Source: Cephalotrichum gorgonifer (Eukaryota; Ascomycota; Sordariomycetes; Microascales; Microascaceae). Taken from it: a stretch of 64,000 nt of DNA. Where the stretch lies: positions 1,091,865 through 1,155,864 of the forward strand of contig ONZQ02000002.1 in assembly GCA_900312665.1 (NCBI GenBank). Reading direction: 5' to 3'. Shown here in pieces: positions 23,333-34,251 of this stretch (positions within the stretch are counted from its first letter, which is position 1; every line of letters begins with the position of its first letter). The notes beneath the pieces were generated by a model. The model was not told the DNA's origin. It made no database searches and saw only the letters and a list, made by a program, of their open reading frames with translations. The position numbers and the translations under genes were made by a program.

Positions 23333-25696
23333 GGAGTACCTGGAAGCACCAAGAAGGCTAGGGAGTCGAGAGGTCCTGGCTTAGGACTGGGTTGAGTCTG
23401 CCCTTGCCACGACAGGGAGGTGTTTTTTTTTCGGAAAGGGCGGGGGGTGGGGGGGGGGTAATTTATAATATGAAGCTGGTTCAATCGGCCATCGGCTATG
23501 TGAAGTCCTTATCTTGTGCAAGATGTACAAGAAGATGTTTAGGTTCGCCGCCGCAATGCTGGTCTACCTACTAGTTCTCCTCGTGTGGAAGTATACGGTG
23601 TGTCGTCCGCGCTGAACAGATGGGCTGCGTGTCGCATTGGCCGCGACGATGACATCAATGACTCGCGGCGAGAAGTGGTCTCTGGGGCTTGTTTGGCTGA
23701 GCCCTCGTGGTGAGGGGGATAATAACTACTGGGCGTTGTGTGGAAGTGTAAGTGATGTCGCCGACCAGGTTGTAGTTAGTGGGGCCGCCGAAGCCACGGG
23801 GTGGGTCACGGCCACGGCCCGGCCCTTGGGAAGCTTGATCTCATGTTCTGTCTGTCTGGCTTGTCTTTCAGTTCAGGGGAGACCTGCAAGTACAAATACA
23901 ACTGAAGGAATAATGCGTCTCGAGTGCGGGGCAGATAGTAGGATGGCCACCCGATGGTCCTCCAGATTGTATGTGCCTCAGGAGGACGCTTCGCGCAAGG
24001 CAAGATGGCGGATAACATATTATCCGTCTGGTACTAGTGGGATTCTGATGGCTTTGCGCCCACTCCAGTGAGAAAGGAGGCCGCGCTCATGTCGATTCCA
24101 TCCGGATGGATGATGCACATTTCAGGGATGAAGTCGAGGAAGGTGGGACCGTGGGTCGTGCTCATCCTCCAGAATGAATGCACAGCTGCGCCCCAAATAG
24201 CACGTGGCGACAGGCTGGGTGCTGCCTGTGCCTGCCGCTTTGAGTGGGTGAGGGCGAGATCAGTGCGCAGTTTGGGGGACTTGCTCTCGGATTGGCTAAC
24301 TATTATGATCCTCCCCCCAATTTCCACTTCCACATCTCCTTCTACTTCGAGTTACTTCCACTTCCATTGCGCGCTTGTTCGCATCAGTTTCGCCCCGGCC
24401 AAAACAATCCCAGCGTCTCCTTTCGACGAAATTCCGTCTCTAGACGTCTTAGATCGCCTTCAAACATGGCCGTAGTGCGGAAGGAGACGCATGCGGCTTG
24501 GTTCGATGCTTGGAAGCCTTCAAGTGTAGGTACGAGTGTGGGATGGGGCGGGAGATTTTCAACGGCCCGCCGCCGTATTTACGAGTACAAGTACTCGTAA
24601 TACTACGACGGCATTATCCCCCGCCCGTGTTACTTCTAACCACGCCTGTGTCCATTTAACCTTGAAGGAACGCCGCTCCGCTCCACACGACTACACTACT
24701 ACTAGCTGCCGCCCGGATAGTCCCGATGGAGAATGCCTTTTGCGGAGCTCCTCCTAAGTGGAAGAACGGTGGAAATCTTCTTGTGTTCTAGCCGCGACTC
24801 TGAGCCAGCAGCCATGACCTTCGTTCGCTTGGCGGGGTACAGATCGAACAAGGGTCCGTCCTTCGTCGGTATGTCGCTTACGTATCGATTCTGGAACTGG
24901 TCTTCTCACCGTCGCACTCATCCATGTATATAGTTCCTTGCCCAGCCCGGAGCCGACGCCGACCATGAACTTCACCCAGCTCCCATCTCTGTCCATGATG
25001 CTGTCCTGGGAGAAACAGCAACATGATAAAAAAGCCAGCTCGTGTCTGGGACAATCACCACGAGCTATTAGCCCCCAAGCCACCCGCCCTCCAGAATACA
25101 AATACGGATACCCACCCACCCTTGCAGCCTTATCAGGGGGCGCTGTCTTACCCGCCTGCATGCAGACCCCCGGAAAGACCCAAGCCTCCTGGCCAGTCGC
25201 TGTCCGCCTGGTTGACACATCCCTGCCCTGTCCATTTCCACTTCCACGTCGAGAGGGGTACGTAATACGGAGCACTCCATTTATAGGGCATCCCCAACCG
25301 AGCGGGTAGGATATACTTGTACTTGGAGTTACATCTCCCGAGCCTGGTCCCAAGTCAAACAAGCCCAGGGAGGCGCAGGGAAGAGAGACCTTCCGAATGC
25401 TAATCTTGGCTGCCGACACTGCAACCCTGACCTGCAGACAAGGATGGCTTGAACCCCTCCTGGCCAGAGCCTTGTCTGGATCTTTCAGCTTTTCAATCCA
25501 AGCGACCTTTTTAATACCCTCCTTGTCCTTCTTTGCCTTGCCATCATGCATGCCCAATTTACTCGGTTTCAACTCCATTCTGCTGTAGTCGTAACTCGCA
25601 TTTCCGACCGATATCTGTTACAAACCGTCGTGTCTCTACTGCAGCCCATCCCGTTGTATTAGACTCCCGTGGTAAAGCAAGCCGGACGCCCCCGGA
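23333..25696. other. Intergenic, 2.4 kb
   Basis: No gene recognised. At 24280-24465 there is a promoter-like stretch (CCAAT on both strands, C/T runs) followed by an ATG at 24466 opening only 44 codons, possibly the remnant of a lost gene. A 274-codon ATG-initiated frame on the minus strand (24754-25578) has an unremarkable composition and no recognisable motif. The right end is the CorA gene promoter. Confidence 0.5.
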
Positions 25697-28248
25697 ATGG
25701 CTAGCAACAATGATGAAGTCCCACTTAGCAACCTAAACCCCGTCACGACCACGGGCTCGGAGCATCACTCCAGCGACGGCAGCGGCGAGACCGCCGTCGA
25801 TCCCCTATCCTCCTCTTCCTTCGCCGCGGCCACCGCCCCGGCTGAGCCCGTCGCCCCGTCTATCGAGGCCGGCCGCCTCCAGGTCCCACCGGCTCACCAA
25901 CCCCGCCGCCGCCGGCCCCTCCCCTCCGAGGAGGCCACCGCCCTCGCCGCTGCACCCGCCCCCGAAGCCCGCCGCCGATCCAACGCCACCCGCAGCACGC
26001 GCCACATCCTCCTGAACTTCTCCGGCAGCGCCCCGACCTATGTCGACCCGGAAGAGAAGAGGCGGCGCAACGCGTGGCACGCGAGCAGGGCGAAGGCCCT
26101 CGCCGCCATCGAGAGACTCGAGGAGCCGACCAAGCGGTCTCGCATTTCGCACTTCTTTAGGGTGCAGACGAACTCCGAGACCCTGAAACTGCATCATGAG
26201 CCTGCGGATTATGATGCGCGGGAGGCGTGCAGCTTCTGGTTCCCACAGCCGGCCAAGGTCCCGATCCACGTTTGCGACTTCAAGGCTGAGGGCGGGAGTC
26301 GGGTGACTTCGACCTTGGCTGAGATAGAAAACTGTAAGGCGTGGCCTGCGTTTGGCAGTTCTGGATGGCGTGTTGACTTGTGGTAGTTCTGGACGAGAAG
26401 CCCAGGAATGTGCAGATCCGATGGATGTATGGGCTCCCACACCTCTCTCCTGGCTCTACCCATTTGCATTTCCTTCCACTGACACATCTCCAGCCACGTT
26501 CCCCTCGGCAAAGGACTCCTGCAATCCGTAAGCTCCACACACACCCCTCCACCCAGCTCTCAACGCTAATCGCATCCAGACCATCGAGGACATCTTCCGC
26601 TACACCGGCAGCGGCGCCATCGGCAAGCCCTTCTACAAGGGCTCCATCGACCCCTCCTGGAACTACCCCGAGCTCGCCATGCTCCACTTCGTCAACCAGG
26701 ACCGCTACCTCCAGAAGATGGACGCCTTCCGCCTGCTCTCACGCCAGGAGACCCTTGCCGAGGGCGTAGGAAACGACGTGCTCGACGGTTTTACCGAGCG
26801 GCAGAAGGGCGATCTCAGATGGAGGTCTGAGCACGTCGGGATGCCCATCAACTTCTGGGACATCACGCGGTCATCGCTGCCCAATCCGCTTCCCGAGAGG
26901 TTTCTGGGCCAGGCGAGCTTGACGAATTCGAAAGGGTCGCTGCCTGGACCGAACGATGTGCAGGCCATCAGCGAGCATCCGCAATTTTTAAATTCCATGT
27001 TGATGAGCTCTCAGTTGAGGGCTTTCCATCGGAGTGATGGTGAGTTTCCGTGCCTTTTTTCTCCCGTGTGTACGAGTGTGTGTGTGTGTGTGTGTGTGTG
27101 GGCGAGTGGAAGGGAGATAGATGGCGAGACAAGTGAACAGCAAGGACGCTTGCTTGTGTATATCTGTGCACCAGCTGACACTCCCACCCAGGCTTTGTCC
27201 TCACGTTCGCCAATGAGACCGGCGTCGACTACCTCGGCCAGCCCTTCCTCGACTGGCTCAACCAGCCCGACCAGTTCATGGCCGACTCGGACGTGTCCGT
27301 CCTCGCGCACATCGCCGAGAACTTCGTCCACTCGGGCACCTCCAAGTGGAACTTCCCGACGGTGGAGTGGCTCGTGGTGTACATCCTCACCGAGGCCGCC
27401 GTGGTGCCACATAACATCCGCCAGGGGAGGAACTCGACGAGTCTGTTGACAGCGTATCAGGATATTGCGCGGGACTTGGTGAGTCTCTCTTCTCTGCCAC
27501 ACCTGGACATCGAAACCTCAGCAGCTAACGAGAGGAAAACAGAAACAAAGACAGAAGCGCCCCTGGGAGCGCGGCGAGTCCCCCAAGCTTGTCCGCCGCT
27601 ACCTCAACTGCCTCGAGGAGCTCCGCGCCATCTCGGACCTCGCGGTCCAGAAGCTCGAGTCCCTGAACGGGATGCTCGAGGACGCGAGGCGCTTCGAGGA
27701 GGAGTACGCCGCCGAGGGGATGCGGCCGAATAACGACGAGGAGGGGGAGACGATGCACGAGAGGATTGAGTGGGCGATCGCCATGGTGGAAGAGCAGAGG
27801 CGGGATGCGGTCTTTTTGGTGGATTATTTCCATACGGCGCTGAACGAGGTACTTAATTTCCTTTCCCTTCTTTTCCCCTTTTCTTACTATCTCCCCCTCT
27901 TCTCTCGTCTCTACCAGAGTTGGAAAGGTGAGACATGATATACTAACCGAGACACCCCCGACCTAGCTCTTCCAACTCCGGTCCATCGAGCAGAACGAAA
28001 TGGCCATCGTCGCCGACTCACAGAACAAGGCGGTCTTCCTCTTCACCGGTGTCACCATCGTCTTCCTCCCGCTCTCCTTCTTCACGTCGTACTTTGGTAT
28101 GAACCTGCGGGGGATAGCCGACACCGCGAAGGACGAGAGCTACTTCTGGTCTGTGTGCGGTAGCATCGCGTTCGTGATGGTGATAATGCTGGTGGCGTAT
28201 GCCTTTAGGCAGGACGTGTCGAGGAGGCTGAGGTCTCGTGTAATGTGA
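25697..28248 (+). CDS. CorA-like magnesium/divalent cation transporter
   Basis: Seven exons (25697-26333, 26387-26426, 26494-26527, 26580-27039, 27192-27478, 27543-27848, 27967-28248) encode 681 aa. Exons 2 and 3 are only 40 and 34 nt; they join to read KPRNVQIRWIHVPLGKGLLQS, then TIEDIFRYTG. The long N-terminus is cytosolic and low-complexity at first. The C-terminus has two membrane segments: AVFLFTGVTIVFLPLSFFTS, immediately followed by YFGMNL with the CorA-signature GMN, then FWSVCGSIAFVMVIMLVAYA. A helical EQNEMAIVADSQN region precedes TM1, as in the CorA stalk. The family forms pentameric channels for Mg2+ or related ions. In fungi this subgroup may sit in the plasma membrane or another membrane; location and ion are not resolved here. 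Intron 4 carries a GT microsatellite. Confidence 0.88.
27073..27100 (+). repeat. GT dinucleotide microsatellite in CorA-like gene intron 4
   Basis: About eleven GT units in a row within the intron, close to the donor site, likely length-polymorphic. Confidence 0.9.
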
Positions 28249-29044
28249 GGTCCGGGGCGCTCAGGAAGGAAAAAGGGGGAGACGAGGAACATGAGATTCT
28301 GGTGTGAGGTCAAGTCTCATGGCTCTGGGTGTCTCATGGTTTGGCCGTGAAGCTCTGGCCTTCCGGGATTATGGGGGGGATAGGGAACGGAATTCTACGC
28401 AAAATAGGGGTGTCTGGCGCGCTAAGGGTCTCGATGGAAACGGATAGGGAATAGGCGCACCAAGGACTTTTTATTTTACGGTTTCCTCTTTCATCGTCTC
28501 TACGTTTTCCTCGGTGATTGATGGTGTAAGGGTAGTTGAGCTGCTACAAACCGTGGGTGAGAAAACTATGAGCGGGCGGCCCCGAGGAGAGCCTGGAGGA
28601 AAAGAGCCACTCTTGGATAGGAGAACCATGCATTTTTCCTTGGGAAGGGGGGCTTCTAGAAATCTTAACCCTCCATCTACCCCCTAGTGAAGCCGTTTTT
28701 GCAACGTAGGCGCAAGCGATGGACGGTGCGTACGGATGAGTACAGACAGACCTCGGGTACCTACCGATAGCAGCCAAGCCAAGCGTAGTCGTCGCATCAG
28801 TGAGTATTTCCCAAGTCAGCGTAGTAGATAGGAAAATAGGAAAAGGCTCAATTCATGCATCAATCGCTCGCCCAAAGCTAAACCGGTCCTCACTGAATCA
28901 TCACCGCCCCCTTAGCCTCCTTCTCCATCCCTCTGCTCCGCCCGCCCGCCCTTTCCTCCGTCGCCTTCCCCATTACCCGCTCTCCTTCCCAGATCACTAC
29001 CGCAAATCGCGGCCCCCAACGGCTCTACCCATTCGCGGAAGCGC
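28249..29044. other. Convergent 3' interval
   Basis: This lies between the CorA-like gene (+) and the Cys-rich small protein gene (-). No coding signal; expected to hold both 3' UTRs. Confidence 0.55.
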
Positions 29045-29400
29045 TTAACAGCAGTGCTTGTAGAAGCGGCACGAGCCCCCGCAGCAGTCGAAGCCCATCG
29101 ACATGCCGCCGCCTCGGAGACGGCTCATCTCAGGCTTCGGTTCGCTGGTCTGTTTCACCAGGTGTTAGTTTCCTCTCAGCCCCACCCTCCGTGAGGGAAG
29201 GGGAAAAGGAGATAGGAAAGGAGAAGAAAAAAACGTAGGGGGTGAAGAGACAAGGGGATGAAGAAACGTACAGGCTGCTGCGAAATCACAGCCCCCGGAA
29301 CACCAGCGGGCGAGGCACCAGCACCAGCACCAGCCACCATCGGCGCCTCCTTCGCCGGAGGGTTACTCGTAACCTGCTCCTTCGAAATCGTCATCGTCAT
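29045..29400 (-). CDS. Small protein with C-terminal Cys-rich tail, 77 aa
   Basis: Two exons, 29272-29400 and 29045-29149, encode 77 aa; donor gtacgt and acceptor aacag splice in phase 0. The N-terminus is hydrophilic (MTMTISKEQVTSNPPAKEAP) with no signal peptide. A low-complexity Ala/Gly middle follows. The second exon ends GFDCCGGSCRFYKHCC, with five cysteines in the last 14 residues. The arrangement resembles tiny fungal proteins with a conserved Cys-cluster C-terminus, and more loosely the CYSTM proteins, whose Cys-rich tails associate with membranes. The function is not known to me. Support comes from clean splicing, the family-like ending and the absence of alternative genes. It would be missed by length cut-offs. 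Confidence 0.68.
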
Positions 29401-30037
29401 CTTTGCCCGCAGAGGTTGCTCGCTCGGACTCGGGGCTGGAAATTCAGATTGTTCCTCTTGGTGTGCAAGTCAGAGCTGGTTGCCCCGCCGATAAAGCGCG
29501 GGCTTTTTTGTTTTGTTTGTGCTGCCGGGCAGAGAGTTAGTTGTTGGCGGGAGACGGATGAGAGTCGAGCGGAGCGAGGAGAGCGGGAATGGACGGAAGG
29601 GGCCAATATTAATAGTAGCATACCAATTGGGATAGAAACTTGGGGTTTTTGGATCGGTATTATTGGCACAAGCCGCTATGGGCCTATTCAGCTGCTCGCA
29701 AGCTCAGGTCGAATAATGGTCGCCCACACGCACCACACACCCACCGGCGGCCTCATGCTAGACCGCTTTCGGAGAAGCCCCCTGCCAATCTCCTCCACAC
29801 CGCCAGACAAAACACCCGTTAACTACATGTATAATCCCGCGCCCCTCCTCAATCACGACGACCACATCCCCATCTCATGAGTGACACGGCCTGACCAGGA
29901 AGGGGGAGGAACTGGATCAAATAGAAAATCTACTCTCAATTTCCTTTTCCGCAAAAAAACGCCAATGACTATACTACCCCTACTACCTACTACCCACTAT
30001 ACCACGACGCCGCCCCTTAGACTTAGAACCATGCTCT
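29401..30037. other. Intergenic
   Basis: Promoter side of the 77-aa protein gene and 3' flank of beta'-COP. Nothing else seen. Confidence 0.5.
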
Positions 30038-32919
30038 CTACTCACTCTCCTCCGCCTCATCCGCCGCTGTAACCTCAGCCGCAGCCTCAACCCCATTAGC
30101 ACCCCCGTCCGCCTCCAGCCTCAGCCACTCATCCCACTCGGGGAACAGCTCATCGTCCTCACCTGGGACGGCAATCATCTTCGCCACCCTCCCCTTCTTG
30201 CCCTTCTCCAGCGTCTCCTTCCATGCCTTCACAAGCGGTACCGCGATGCTAGGCTTGTACGTCTGAGCGAACAGCACCGCCTCCGCATGCCTCCCCGTCT
30301 TGGTCAGCACCTCCACGCACGCCTCGATATCCCCGAGCATCCAGTTACACGAGAATGCAACGTTGTGAGCCCCCGCCTCTCCCGCCTGTGCGGCTAGGGC
30401 CCGTAGCCCCTCCGCGTCACCCGTGGACGAGTGCAGCAGCAGCAGAGACCCGATATCCTTCGCCTGCGTGAAACATTTCGCCGCCAGCGCGACGTCCCAC
30501 CCCGCCAGCGCCGCGTCGCCGACCGTCTTCCACTTGTGCTCCACGTCGGCCTCCTTGGCGAGCTCGAGTGCGATATCGAGCTGGTTCAGCGCGAGCGCGA
30601 GGTCAAACTTGTGCTCCGGGTCCGTGGCCACCTCGAGCGCGAGCTCCTTGTGCCCCTGGCCTTCGAGGAATCGGGCAATCTTGTTGAGCTGGTCGGACGG
30701 GATGCTCCCGAGGAGATCGGCGGCCGCGTCCATCTCCTCCTGGAGGACGAGGGTCTGGTACTCCAGCACGGGGAGGGAGAGGCTGAAGGAGGTGACGTTG
30801 ACGTCCTTGTCGGCGAGGTAGATGCGCTCATCGCGCTGGATGAAGCCGAGGATGTACATGGGCGTGTCGAAGTGCGAGATGGTGTAGGTCTGGTCGCCGA
30901 CGAGGTAGTTGAGACGGTTGGTGGTATTCGTGTAGACAAAGACGGCGCCAATCCACTCACCGGTTCGGACGCTGGGTAGTCAAGTTAGCATTGAAACCTC
31001 CCGTAAGTGAGGGCAGCAGGGCAGGAACCTACCTCTCGTTGATATCCGTAATCACCTCAAACGCAGCCTCCACGCCGTCCTCCTCGACCTCACCGGACTG
31101 CACAGCCTCGACGTAGTTCTCCCGCGAGAACCGGAGGACGTAGAAGCTATCCTCGCAGGCGATGGCAACCAGCTCGCCGCTGTCCGACCAGTAAACGTGC
31201 TTAGGCTCGACCTCTATCCTCCGCACGAGGCCGCCAGTCTGCCAGTCGAAGAACGAGACGCCCCCCTGACCGGTCACACCCAACAGAGTCCCTCCCGTCA
31301 GCCCATCAGCGTGGAACCCGACGTCGAGCCCGCCCGCCTTCTCGGTGAAGTTCTTGTACATCTTGACACTCGTGGGTGACTCGCGGATGGCGAAGTCGTT
31401 GCTGTTCTCCTTGGACGCCCAAACGAAGTCCAGTGCTGAGCCGAACGCCTTGTTCCTCCACGCCAGGCTGGTGTAGATGATGTACTCGCCGTCGCCGCCT
31501 GACCGGTTAGGTTAGCTCTGCTACTCGCGTTTGATTCAAGAAGAGAGAGAGCACTTACAAACTGCTGTGAATCGCCCGTTGGGGGAGTGGATGAGCGTCT
31601 GGGGGTAGACCTCGCAAGTTCCCAGCTCCTTCACCGGGAAGTTGACTGGCGTGTTATCCTTAATGGACGGGTCTTGCGACAGAAAATCAGTATACATCCG
31701 CACAGGCACACATGCAGCGCGACTACTGTCAGGAGCGTAACTTACCTCCGCCCTTGATGATGCCAGAAATGACTTCGTTGTGGCGCGCCCAGATGAGCTT
31801 CCCAGAAGCGTCCATGGACACGGCCGGCTCCTCCCGGCCCATCTTTATCACCGTCGCGCCGTCGTCAAACCCGACGGCGATCCCCTGCTGGCCCTTCTGG
31901 TACGAGACACACCAGGCGCGCTCGAGGCCATAGTTGAGCGACTGCTCGAATCGGTACGTGTTCGCGTGCCATATCCGGATGGTGCCGTCCTCGGATCCCG
32001 AGATGATGACGGGGAGCTCGGGGTGGTAACATGCGAACGAGACGTTGTTGGTGTGACCCTCGAGCGTGGCGATGAGCGACTTGGTGGTGTAGTCCCAGAC
32101 CTTGACGGTCCTGTCGTCCGACGCCGTGAGGAGATAGGGCTTGTCGGCGAAGGGGTAGTAGTCGACGTGGTTCACGCCCTTGGTGTCATGGGCTTCGAGG
32201 GTGAAGTTCGCCGTGGCGGATCCGAGGCTCCATATCTTGACGGTACGGTCGAGACAAGCCGAGGCGAAGGTGTTGGTGTCCTTGGGGTTGATGGCGAGCC
32301 CCATGACGTAGTGACCGTGGCCCTCGAACACCTGGACGCACTTCCACCCCTTCTCCCAGTCCCACAGCTTTATCGTCATGTCGTCTGAGGCGGTGAGTAT
32401 GAAGGGGAGGGTCGGGTGCACGACGATGGCTCGGATGTAGTCCGGGTGGGCCTCGAACTCGGCCACCTTCTCCGAGGTGTTGTAGTTGTATACGCGGATC
32501 TTGAAGTCGTCGGAACCGCAGACGATCCAGTTCTTGCGCGCCACGAAGCGACCGGCTCGGACGGGGACATCGGTGAGCTCGAAGGTCTTGATGACCTGCT
32601 GTGTCTCGTGGGACCAGATGTAGGCGTGGCCTGTTTGGGGTTAGGTTTTGTCGGCGTCGAGAATACAACATCAAAAGGCGGGGGCGTGGAGGAGAGATAC
32701 CATTGTAGAGGGTCGTGAGGATCCACGGCTCGTGGGGGTGGAAGTCAATCCCCTTGACTCGCTCGCTCCTAGCGAAGAGTTGGCGCTGGGGAGGTTAGTT
32801 GGAGAACGAAGTATCAGGGGTAGGTTCGGCAGAACAGCTAAGCTAGAACGATTGCTGCAAGCCGCTCTCCCCTAGGCCAAAAGGAGAGAAATATAACACA
32901 CCTTGACGTCGAGGCGCAT
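30038..32919 (-). CDS. SEC27: Coatomer subunit beta' (COPI, WD40)
   Basis: Six exons: 32902-32919, 32701-32785, 31746-32630, 31559-31672, 31033-31498 and 30038-30971. They encode 833 aa, the usual size. The first exon holds only MRLDVK, the conserved beta'-COP start; the next continues RQLFARSERVKGIDFHP. The WD40 propeller (about residues 1-310) shows repeats such as IKLWDWEKGW, VKIWSLG, VKVWDYTTK and IRIWHANTYRFE. A second propeller and a C-terminal alpha-solenoid follow (LEGQGHKELALEVATDPEHK, FDLALALNQLDIALELAKE), ending in an acidic tail. Beta'-COP forms the COPI outer coat and reads KKxx retrieval signals for Golgi-to-ER transport. Every junction keeps phase and restores conserved sequence, for example VISGIIKGGDPSIKDNTPVN. 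Confidence 0.95.
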
Positions 32920-33244
32920 TTTGTTGGATATATCGAGTTCAACAGGAGGATAGGCGTTTCGTTAAGGAGGTGGGGTAGATAGGATAGGGGACGGCGCTCG
33001 TCGGAGGGCCACCACTCGTCAATTCCGATGCGGCGGCGGGGACAGGCGGAAGGGGGGGAGTTCGGAGTGAAGCGTAGTAACGGCCGATGGGAGTGTCTGC
33101 CGCAATCGAGACCGTATGGGGTGTTGGTAGCTCGGGCGGACCTTGGATTTGGAGCTCGAAATGTGTCTTCGAGTAAGGAGCCCAAAATGGCGGTACGTGT
33201 CCCGGAGGCTACGTAGAGTCACGTGATTTGAACTATATTGGCAG

Positions 33245-33470
33245 TTATACATAGTTACCTTGGACCCCTCAGGGGCGAACCTCAGCCCCTGTAATCCGCT
33301 CCACCAACTAAGACCTTCATGTTTAGTCATACAATGAATGGGTCCACCATGGGCCTATTGTGGTGGGGCCGCCTCCGTTCCGCCTCCGTTCCTGCCATGT
33401 GTTGACAGTCCCGTTAGTGTCCCCCGATTATGACGGATCCCGGACCGGCTACCGAGTGTCAAGTCATCGG
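33245..33470. repeat. Flanking repeat R1 (copy 1 of the duplicated module)
   Basis: About 225 bp that aligns imperfectly with 35345-35545 (R2). Shared landmarks include gaccCCTCAGgGGC, CCCCTGTAA, TCCACCAACT, GGTGGGGCCG and TGACgGATCC. R1 lies just left of the broken gasdermin-like copy, and R2 lies just left of the intact one, so they mark the edges of a duplication. Confidence 0.75.
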
Positions 33471-33543
33471 GCGGCGACATGTTCTCTCTCAAAGACAAGC
33501 GCCTGCTCTCCGCGCCGTGTCTTTCTTCATTATATATATATTT

Positions 33544-33775
33544 TTTGCACATGAACACCGAGGACAAAGTTCGCCGGCTCCCCAAACGAGGACGACATGG
33601 CGCACTCTCCCCCCCCCCTTTTTCCCTTTTGACGATGTAGTAGCACTTTCCATCAAGTATGGGAACGCGTTTGGTAGCAGCGTTTATGGGGCAGAAATCC
33701 TTGATATCTTCGACAAGTGTGCCGGGATCGAGGTGTCAATCAGGCGAGGGGCGGGTGGGGATTGGATAGGAAGTC
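33544..33775 (-). pseudogene. Decayed copy of the 300-aa gasdermin-like gene
   Basis: Two short blocks match the intact gene at 35708-36610 in the same orientation. Block one (33544-33600) corresponds to 35952-36009; block two (about 33621-33745) corresponds to 36400-36530. Roughly 390 bp present in the intact gene between these points are missing, replaced by a C-rich linker. Near the 5' end of the copy, a Gly codon of the intact gene is a TGA, so the frame is also closed. The copy cannot make a full product. Confidence 0.8.
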
Positions 33776-33852
33776 TTTATTCATAGCGCTGTGTGCATTC
33801 CTGAGAGAACCCGTGGAGCGGCACCTGTTAAAGGACGGCGCCTACGAGCCGT

Positions 33853-34000
33853 TGTCATGTAAGTTGGTCTCTTTGGCACCTGGATGGGATGGCATCTGCG
33901 GGAGGCTGGCGCCCGCGAGAAGTGCCCATGTGAGCTGGCTTCTTTGGTACCTGCGGAGCACACCCACGAGATAACCCGGGCTGGAGGCTGGCGCCTGTGG
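33853..34000 (+). repeat. Two imperfect ~70-bp tandem repeats upstream of the short ankyrin gene
   Basis: The units begin TCATGTAAGTTGGTCTCTTT (33855) and CCATGTGAGCTGGCTTCTTT (33926), each followed by GG(C/T)ACCTG and later GGAGGCTGGCGCC. A related sequence, GAGCGGGTCTCTTTGGCACC, lies at 40511-40530 upstream of the long ankyrin gene, another sign of shared ancestry. Confidence 0.65.
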
Positions 34001-34251
34001 GAAGGACAAACCTCGTTCTTTTATCCGCCCATTCATCCGTTCGTCTGTTTATTCTTTGTTTTCTTTTATACAGACGCTGAACTATCTATATACACCATCT
34101 ATTTAGGTAGATATGTTCCCTCCTCCAGCGGTGCGGAGGAGAAGACAATTTCCTCTCTCCTCAGTTCTTCCACATCATTCTGACTTCATCACGGCTTAGA
34201 CAGATACTATACTTATACCCGATAACTCTGTCGCCCAACACCAGCAGCAAT

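Noticed and set aside
24754..25578. 274-codon ATG-initiated minus-strand frame
   Set aside because: Longest unassigned frame, but the translation has no motif, domain-like pattern or hydrophobic core order, and it overlaps the likely CorA promoter. Kept as intergenic.
28000..28248. Separate small two-TM protein gene at the end of the CorA locus
   Set aside because: It is exon 7 of the CorA-like gene; the preceding exon joins in phase and the GMN motif needs that context.
33250..33320. tRNA-like or SINE-like look of repeat R1 on the minus strand (AGTTGGTGGAGCGG, GGTTCGCCCC)
   Set aside because: These recall pol III A and B boxes, but no acceptor or anticodon arm folds, and the B-box-like part is not kept in R2. 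No poly-A tail or target-site duplication was seen.
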